A stretch of DNA of 45,552 nt from a virus: positions 1 through 45,552 of the IMG/VR virus record IMGVR_UViG_3300005530_000039. One strand, written 5' to 3'. Below, piece after piece: positions 41,314 through 45,552 of the stretch (positions are counted from its first letter, which is position 1; each line of letters opens with the position of its first letter). The position numbers and the translations under genes were made by a program. The notes beneath the pieces were generated by a model, which saw only the letters and a program-made list of their open reading frames with translations, searched no databases and was not told the origin of the DNA.

Positions 41314-41661
41314 TTATAATCTATGAGACTTAGCTAACGTAAACACTCTATCTGCTGCTACGTTACCGGAAGCATGAAGCTTAATATGAGTTATAGCAGT
41401 AAATATTCCATTGTATATAATAGTCTTTGTTGCAGGTGGAACAAGTACCGCTGTACCTGTCAAATCAATTAATGTATTATATGTAGTTCCTCTATCATTA
41501 GATACTAACCAGGTATATGTTAATGCATCTAGTACAGCAGGAGCAGCAACAGATAATGCTTCTGAATCATATTCTGCTTTAAGACACTCTAATACATTTG
41601 AATCTGCTGCACCATTTGGAATGGTGAGACTGGGCATTGAAGCCCAAAATAATTGTGTCAT
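41314..41661 (-). CDS. hypothetical beta-rich virion protein (115 aa)
   Basis: Beta-rich with Ala/Thr-rich strands (LTYTWLVSNDRGTTYNTLIDLTGTAVLVPPATKTIIYNGIF), fitting an immunoglobulin-like or small surface domain. The gene overlaps the preceding one by ATGA and ends 12 nt before the next. No family recognised. Confidence 0.5.
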   Translation of the reverse strand: MTQLFWASMPSLTIPNGAADSNVLECLKAEYDSEALSVAAPAVLDALTYTWLVSNDRGTTYNTLIDLTGTAVLVPPATKTIIYNGIFTAITHIKLHASGNVAADRVFTLAKSHRL

Positions 41662-41879
41662 GTTCTTTTCCAGGAATCAGATGAGTCTCCATCCGAATCT
41701 ATTTGCATATCTGCTAAACGATTATAGATGGCATTTAACTTCCACATAGTTAATGCTTCTGCTAATGTAATACCATACTTTTGATAAGCAGGATATACAG
41801 TATCTATAAACTCTTGTATAAATTCATCAGCAGATGTTTTACAACTTTCAGGATCTATTATATATTTTGTTTCTTTCAT
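41658..41879 (-). CDS. hypothetical protein (73 aa), start behind repeat copy 5
   Basis: Start taken at 41879, giving 73 residues (KETKYIIDPESCKTSADEF; LAEALTMWKLNAIYNRL), because AGGA lies 5 nt upstream, at the very end of repeat copy 5. A longer open frame to 41978 would run through the repeat and is rejected. Acidic and helical; no family recognised. The element supplies its ribosome-binding site. Confidence 0.55.
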   Translation of the reverse strand: MKETKYIIDPESCKTSADEFIQEFIDTVYPAYQKYGITLAEALTMWKLNAIYNRLADMQIDSDGDSSDSWKRT

Positions 41880-42033
41880 ATTAATCCTGAACTGCGCTTT
41901 TCGAGACGTAAGTAGTGTGAGCTCCGTGCCGGCCAAGCTAAAATCCTTTTCGGGCGAGCTACGTAGTGCTAAGATCATATCGCCGCGCGCCGTTCCGCTT
42001 CGCGTCCCCGGCTTTCTAGCGCGCGGCTAATTA
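41880..42033 (-). repeat. GC-rich structured repeat element, copy 5
   Basis: On the minus strand a perfect 9-bp stem, GCCGCGCGC (42019-42027)/GCGCGCGGC (41982-41990), encloses GCGAAGCGGAAC. It is followed by ATGATCTTAGC, then GATTTTAGCTTGGCCGGC, the arm GGAGCTCACACTACTTA and CGAAAAGCGCAGTT (41890-41903). The ATG of the next gene follows 11 nt further. This is the best-preserved copy and the reference for the family. Confidence 0.78.
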
Positions 42034-42039
42034 GATTAT

Positions 42040-42351
42040 TCACACACTTTTAGAATTGGATGAGGATTCGGTTTGTGACTGGCCGACATTTAATTGAGTA
42101 ACAGTAATACTTACACAATCATTAGCATATAATGGCTGTGGTTCATGGCCTGGATTAGCATGACCATAAATATGAATCTGAAAATCTTTCTCACTACCTA
42201 ATGTACCGCCCTCAAATAATAATTGTGCTGCCTTTCTAGCCTGAGCAAATGCTTCTGCTACTTCTGGTTTAGCGTCAATAAAGCCATATTGCGATGATGG
42301 TTCATTAGCATAGAAGCTAGCTTTATTCGGATACTCTGCGCCATATGACAT
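42040..42351 (-). CDS. hypothetical protein downstream of terminase (103 aa)
   Basis: A short protein with Tyr/Asn-rich N-terminus (SYGAEYPNKASFYANEPSSQYGF), a helical middle (EVAEAFAQARKAAQLLFEGG) and a beta ending with VSITVTQLNVG followed by a Ser-rich tail. Coupled to the terminase large subunit by 1-nt overlap. No family recognised. Position suggests packaging or head accessory. Confidence 0.55.
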   Translation of the reverse strand: MSYGAEYPNKASFYANEPSSQYGFIDAKPEVAEAFAQARKAAQLLFEGGTLGSEKDFQIHIYGHANPGHEPQPLYANDCVSITVTQLNVGQSQTESSSNSKSV

Positions 42352-44045
42352 TATCGTGTCCTCGAATAACCAGTTAAAGGATCTCTTTTATCTTTACTTA
42401 CTTTAGGTTTATTTGGATCATTAAATGGATTACGCGTCCCACCTTTCCTCCAAACCCGGCTACCACTTTTTCCAATTCGAGGACCCATAGCTAAAGCATC
42501 TAATATATGATAGTCATCTGAAGCCCCGAACTGATCATACTCTTGCTCCAACTTGATCATGTACTTGCCAGGCTCAGCTAAAGCTTCAGTATGACTCATC
42601 TTCTTGAAATAGATTAATCCAGAATCAAACCAAGGAGCTAATGCAGTTACTCTTTCGGCCTTCTCCTTTTGTTGAGTCTTGACCATCTCTATCTTAAATC
42701 TCTTATTGCGAAGTGTCATCTCTGCCCTAAACCAATTCTCATAGAGTACAGAGAATCCAACTTCTTCAACTACTAATTGTCTTGGATTCCATTTATAGAT
42801 AAGAGAGAATATCTTATTACAGAATGCTTCCGGTCTAATAGCTTCTGCATATGCTTCTAGTATAAATACTCTCTCATATCTATCCATCCCTGTTACAACT
42901 AATCCAGTATCGTCTCCCGTCTCGGTCAACGCTGGATCAACTATAACACAAATATCTAATTCTTCTATAGATATTTCTTCTATAACAGGATCACTAAATG
43001 GAGTCCTGATTGTCTCAACTATTAATGTCCTACCCCGCTGTGTATAATATCTCTTCCACTCTTCTTTGAATTTAGATGATCCCTCTTTAGGATCATTTAT
43101 ATACTGTGCATTCCAAACCTTCTTATTCTTCTCAAGGATCTTAAGAGATTCCCAAGTAAATTGTTCTGGAAATATAGGAATCTCTCTACCCTTCTCATCC
43201 TTTTTAAATTTACCTTTCTCATCTCTTTCCCATACTGATCTAATGAATGTCTTTAAGTTAGTTCCATATGTATCCATCGCGTGGGCATATACATCATCGA
43301 ATGCCCATCTCGTACCGCGAATTCGTATGAAATCAGTTGCCGGAGTAATAAGGAACGACTGGCAGTTATCAAACCATTGTATTCTAGACTCTCTTTCGGT
43401 TTTAGAATCTCTGGCTGCCTCTCCATAAATATCATCCAGCTTTAATATATTATAGTGATTACCTTGTCCTCTACCACTAACTCCCATCGTATCGAATGTT
43501 GACTCATTCCAATATGATGTACGAGGAAGTTCTAACTCTTTAATATTAATCTTATGCTTCTTAGGATCTGGAACACACTCAGGAAATAATCCCATCAATA
43601 AGGGATTCTTCGTGAAGTGTTGAGTTATAGATCTTAAGAATTTCTGGGCCATCCCTTCAACATCATGTACTATACATAACCTAACATTAGTTCCTAGGTT
43701 ATAGGGATATTGTATAGTATTTAGATCATCTGGTAAAGCAGTTTGTAAACTATCTGATATAGTATCAAGTGTTGATTTGTAGTGGGATCTAGGTATCAGA
43801 AGTAGAGTATACTGATCATATCTCGTTTCGCGAATCCATAAACAGATTTCGCCATGAAGATTGGGAGATAGCTTATTATACCCTAATACCCCGTGTGCTA
43901 ACCAACCTAAATCCCATTTAGCTTTAATTCGTAATTCTTTAATCTCAGAATCGGTAAATCCGTGTATCCTTTTATCAGCTTGCTTTCTCGCTTCTGTTAT
44001 CTCCGATTCTGATATTAGTTGTGGGAATTCTAGATCTATCGCCAT
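42351..44045 (-). CDS. terL: terminase large subunit (packaging ATPase/nuclease)
   Basis: DNA-packaging motor of 564 residues. Walker A-like PRSHYKST (85-92), Walker B LKLDDIYGE (201-209) with acidic DD, and a coupling motif follow. The RNase H-like nuclease has IVDPALTETGDD (Asp 370 with D378/D379), the LVVEEVGF strand with E427/E428 and the final Asp in YHILDALAM. It docks on the portal and cuts concatemers. Overlaps the putative small subunit gene by 71 nt, the first genes of the leftward block. Confidence 0.92.
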   Translation of the reverse strand: MAIDLEFPQLISESEITEARKQADKRIHGFTDSEIKELRIKAKWDLGWLAHGVLGYNKLSPNLHGEICLWIRETRYDQYTLLLIPRSHYKSTLDTISDSLQTALPDDLNTIQYPYNLGTNVRLCIVHDVEGMAQKFLRSITQHFTKNPLLMGLFPECVPDPKKHKINIKELELPRTSYWNESTFDTMGVSGRGQGNHYNILKLDDIYGEAARDSKTERESRIQWFDNCQSFLITPATDFIRIRGTRWAFDDVYAHAMDTYGTNLKTFIRSVWERDEKGKFKKDEKGREIPIFPEQFTWESLKILEKNKKVWNAQYINDPKEGSSKFKEEWKRYYTQRGRTLIVETIRTPFSDPVIEEISIEELDICVIVDPALTETGDDTGLVVTGMDRYERVFILEAYAEAIRPEAFCNKIFSLIYKWNPRQLVVEEVGFSVLYENWFRAEMTLRNKRFKIEMVKTQQKEKAERVTALAPWFDSGLIYFKKMSHTEALAEPGKYMIKLEQEYDQFGASDDYHILDALAMGPRIGKSGSRVWRKGGTRNPFNDPNKPKVSKDKRDPLTGYSRTR

Positions 44046-44559
44046 GAATTTCTTTTACACGATTAGAGAAATCATTTGCGGCTAATAACTTCTTAACATT
44101 ATCTTCAGTAGCTAATATCATTGTATTGTTAGTGATATTAACTCCATTACCATTAGATTCAGAAGGAGCAGTCTTATGTATAACTTCTATAGCTCTTATA
44201 GCTCTATCGGCAACTCTAAATTTTCCTTCAGCACTCTGCCTTAGTTCCTCATCATCTAATACTTCTTCAACTCTCTTATGAGCCAGCTCTTCTATTCTTA
44301 TCTTCCTGGCAATGATATCATCAACTCCCAATCGCTTCCTAACATCTTCTATTCTAGCTTTAGCTAATTTACCTTCTAATATATTAATAATCTGTGCGAC
44401 ACTATATCCCGAAGCTTCCTGAATCTCTTTATGTGTTTTCCCAGATATATGTAAAAGTAATACGAACTCGTATTCAAATTTCCAATGTGTTGGCTCCCAT
44501 TTCCGTAATCCTGAGCCATTGCGACTACCCCTTGGTCTTCCTCGGCGTTCTACCTTCAT
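43975..44559 (-). CDS. terS: putative terminase small subunit, HTH
   Basis: A 194-residue basic protein immediately upstream of terL. The N-terminus is arginine/glycine-rich (ERRGRPRGSRNGSGLRKW). The segment THKEIQEASGYSVAQIINILEG (about 43-63) reads as a helix-turn-helix. The middle is a helical oligomerisation region (DDIIARKIRIEELAHKRVEEVLDDE). These are the layout and position of DNA-recognising small terminases. No search was done, so a phage regulator is possible. Confidence 0.7.
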   Translation of the reverse strand: MKVERRGRPRGSRNGSGLRKWEPTHWKFEYEFVLLLHISGKTHKEIQEASGYSVAQIINILEGKLAKARIEDVRKRLGVDDIIARKIRIEELAHKRVEEVLDDEELRQSAEGKFRVADRAIRAIEVIHKTAPSESNGNGVNITNNTMILATEDNVKKLLAANDFSNRVKEIHGDRSRIPTTNIRIGDNRSEKAS

Positions 44560-44674
44560 GATTAGATCCAGTGGATAATTTAACTTGAGTTCTATTAGTG
44601 AGACGCTTGTTCTTAGATTTAATTATCCTGGCCATCACAGACTTCTTATTGGATGATATTCGTCTAAAGCCCAT
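44525..44674 (-). CDS. small basic protein at the start of the leftward block (49 aa)
   Basis: Start taken at 44674 (MGFRRISSNKK), preceded by GAGGATAAA, a good ribosome-binding site. A longer frame to 44746 would run into the promoter. The protein is very basic (KSKNKRLTNRTQVKL) and probably binds nucleic acid. First gene of the structural transcript, it overlaps the terS start by 35 nt. Confidence 0.55.
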   Translation of the reverse strand: MGFRRISSNKKSVMARIIKSKNKRLTNRTQVKLSTGSNHEGRTPRKTKG

Positions 44675-44707
44675 TTTATCCTCTATCCCATCAATAATCG
44701 TGGAATA

Positions 44708-44736
44708 AATATAGTAAAGTTGGAAAGAATGGTCAA
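44708..44736 (-). promoter_or_regulatory. leftward sigma70-like promoter for the structural block
   Basis: On the minus strand, TTGACC (44736-44731) and TATATT (44713-44708) are separated by exactly 17 nt, close to the sigma70 consensus. They lie about 35 nt before the first leftward gene start at 44674. This is the best host-type promoter in the window and is well placed to drive the whole morphogenesis block. Confidence 0.6.
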
Positions 44737-44738
44737 GC

Positions 44739-44794
44739 TGTGACACGCTACTCGGTGAGGATGGACCATTGTCACATGTACGGTTGTCACGCCT
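44739..44794. promoter_or_regulatory. three TGTCAC-type sites (candidate operators)
   Basis: TGTGACACG (44740-44748), TTGTCACAT (about 44769-44777) and TTGTCACGC (about 44784-44792) are related sites in different orientations, clustered next to the leftward promoter. They could bind a phage or host regulator; none is identified. Confidence 0.35.
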
Positions 44795-44895
44795 ATACTA
44801 TTTTAAAATTTTATTGTTTATATTATAAGAATGTCTTGCGCGGTCGATAGTGATTCTATTTTTCCCCTCCCCCGGGTTGAAAATATGGGAACCAA

Positions 44896-44979
44896 TTGAA
44901 TACAATATTGTATACAACTTTGTATCCAGAATTGTATACGTTTATGTATTCGTATACATATTCATATGCATATTCCTAA
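44896..44979. repeat. seven-unit 12-bp repeat array (iteron or operator-like)
   Basis: Seven 8-mers recur at exact 12-bp spacing: TTGAATAC, TTGTATAC, TTGTATCC, TTGTATAC, ATGTATTC, ACATATTC, GCATATTC, each followed by a 4-nt spacer. The first unit abuts a 14-bp palindrome (44900-44913). It is located in the divergent control region. An origin/iteron or multi-site operator is likely. No CRISPR resemblance, since spacers are too short. Confidence 0.65.
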
Positions 44980-45040
44980 ATAGTAATATAGTTATATGGT
45001 TATTCATTCATCTACTAAGTTTATAGTATATTGGATCAAT

Positions 45041-45056
45041 ACTAAGAAATCTTAGT
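45041..45056. promoter_or_regulatory. dyad-symmetric operator candidate
   Basis: ACTAAGA-AA-TCTTAGT is a perfect 7-bp dyad with a 2-nt centre, upstream of the rightward gene. A possible -35/-10 pair (TTGTCG, 16 nt, TATCTT) lies downstream at about 45081-45108. Both are weak and unproven, but the position suits control of the gene at 45155. Confidence 0.35.
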
Positions 45057-45154
45057 GGGGATAAACTGACGTTTGCACTTGTCGGAAGTTGCGCGCCGAT
45101 TATCTTTATTCTCGTAGTCTATCGTTGTTCAACCCACTGCCCGAGGTTATCTAT

Positions 45155-45439
45155 ATGGCCACGTCGAAAAAGTCTCGTCGCGAAAAGATTTCCGAATATC
45201 TTGTCGCATTCTCCACGGTCTCAGCATCGACATCCAATATCGAAAAAATGCTGAAGTTGACCGAAAATCCCGAGCTGAAAAAGTATATTCAGGATCAAGA
45301 AGCGGCCCGCGTGAAGTTCAATCAGGAAAAAATCGACTACCTAAAGAAGCAAATTTTCTATCAGGCAGCGAAGATTGCCGATGAAATGGACGCAGAAAAG
45401 TTTGCCCGCTTCGCGAAGTTGGTGAGCGAGAATATCTAA
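45155..45439 (+). CDS. helical protein with different base composition (94 aa)
   Basis: Start taken at 45155 (GAGG upstream; an ATG at 45089 would add 22 poorly matched residues). The protein is almost wholly helical with charged coiled-coil features (SNIEKMLKLTENPELKKYIQDQ; ARVKFNQEKIDYLKKQIFY). Codons such as TCG, GTC and CCC are common here, unlike the AT-rich rest of the genome, hinting at a different origin. It is the only rightward gene beyond the control region, so it may be an immediate-early product. No family recognised. Confidence 0.6.
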   Translation: MATSKKSRREKISEYLVAFSTVSASTSNIEKMLKLTENPELKKYIQDQEAARVKFNQEKIDYLKKQIFYQAAKIADEMDAEKFARFAKLVSENI

Positions 45440-45460
45440 AAAATCGCTCAGAGTAGAAAA

Positions 45461-45504
45461 AAATTGAGAATCTCCCCAGAGTATCGGGGAGAATTTCTCA
45501 ATTT
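45461..45504. terminator. long hairpin after the last gene, terminator-like
   Basis: AAATTGAGAA-T-CTCCCC pairs with GGGGAG-AAT-TTCTCAATTT (about 16 bp with a small bulge) around AGAGTATC. The preceding AAAAAAA run would serve as a T-run for leftward transcription, and the 3' AATTTCT is only weakly T-rich. Probably a terminator, strongest for transcripts entering from the right edge. Confidence 0.6.
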
Positions 45505-45552
45505 CTGAAAGTATATCGCTCGCTGTCTACATATCAACATTTATTGCGGGGG

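Noticed and set aside
41880-41978. N-terminal extension of the gene at 41658-41879 to 41978
   Set aside because: The extra 33 residues would be translated from repeat copy 5. The internal ATG at 41879 has a proper AGGA site.
44896-44979. CRISPR array
   Set aside because: Units are 8 bp with 4-nt spacers; no CRISPR-type repeat length, and the Cas4-like nuclease lies with recombination genes.

Overview
The window is an AT-rich, densely packed genome, or near-complete genome, of a tailed double-stranded DNA phage. The virion genes point to a podovirus-like particle. There is a portal, scaffold and gpT-like capsid protein, then a connector-type adaptor, a putative tail hub and three very large ejection-type proteins, but no tape measure, major tail tube or sheath protein. 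I see no integrase, repressor or partition gene, so a lytic lifestyle is likely. The host cannot be named from the sequence. Two tRNA genes, Ile(UAU) and Leu(UAA), read codons that this AT-rich genome uses heavily.

Layout: 1-17.2 kb is transcribed rightward and holds takeover, recombination and replication genes. These are an SNF2-type helicase, many small genes of unknown role, a TSCPD-domain protein, a Cas4/RecB-like nuclease, a Sak4-like ATPase, two adjacent likely anti-defence proteins (Tad2-like and Acb2/Tad1-hairpin-like), a putative ssDNA-binding protein, a structured-RNA/tRNA/HNH cluster, a GroES-like fusion, a split family A DNA polymerase with an N-terminal uracil-DNA-glycosylase domain, and a P-loop replicative ATPase. 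A bidirectional terminator at 17.2 kb meets the leftward morphogenesis block (17.25-44.7 kb), read from the terminases leftward to the ejection proteins. A divergent control region (44.7-45.15 kb) carries a leftward sigma70-like promoter, TGTCAC sites, a seven-unit 12-bp repeat array and a dyad. It precedes one rightward gene whose composition differs from the rest.

The most unusual feature is a family of five GC-rich, hairpin-bearing elements of about 130-155 nt (at about 2.1, 15.5, 15.8, 32.6 and 41.9 kb). They fill most of the large non-coding gaps. They share a block close to GATTTTAGCCTGGCCGGC and a 3' block CGAAAAGCGCAGTT. Four of the five point at the start codon of the next gene, three of which (including the major capsid gene) lack an obvious Shine-Dalgarno sequence. 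Other notable items are a tRNA gene broken into two halves around an HNH gene plus an intact tRNA-Ile, a probable rod-like RNA closed by a perfect 14-bp stem, and the polymerase split by five inserted genes between its NLQ-type segment and motif A.

How the genes fit together: the nuclease, Sak4-like ATPase and ssDNA-binding protein form a recombination module. The UDG-exonuclease and palm halves of the polymerase, with the P-loop ATPase and SNF2 helicase, form the replication module. The anti-defence proteins probably bind cyclic-nucleotide signals of Thoeris and CBASS. The leftward block builds the head, packages DNA and builds a short tail with several lectin-like or repeat-bearing surface proteins. 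No endolysin or clear holin was recognised; a single-span membrane protein at 27.7-28.05 kb is the best lysis-accessory candidate.
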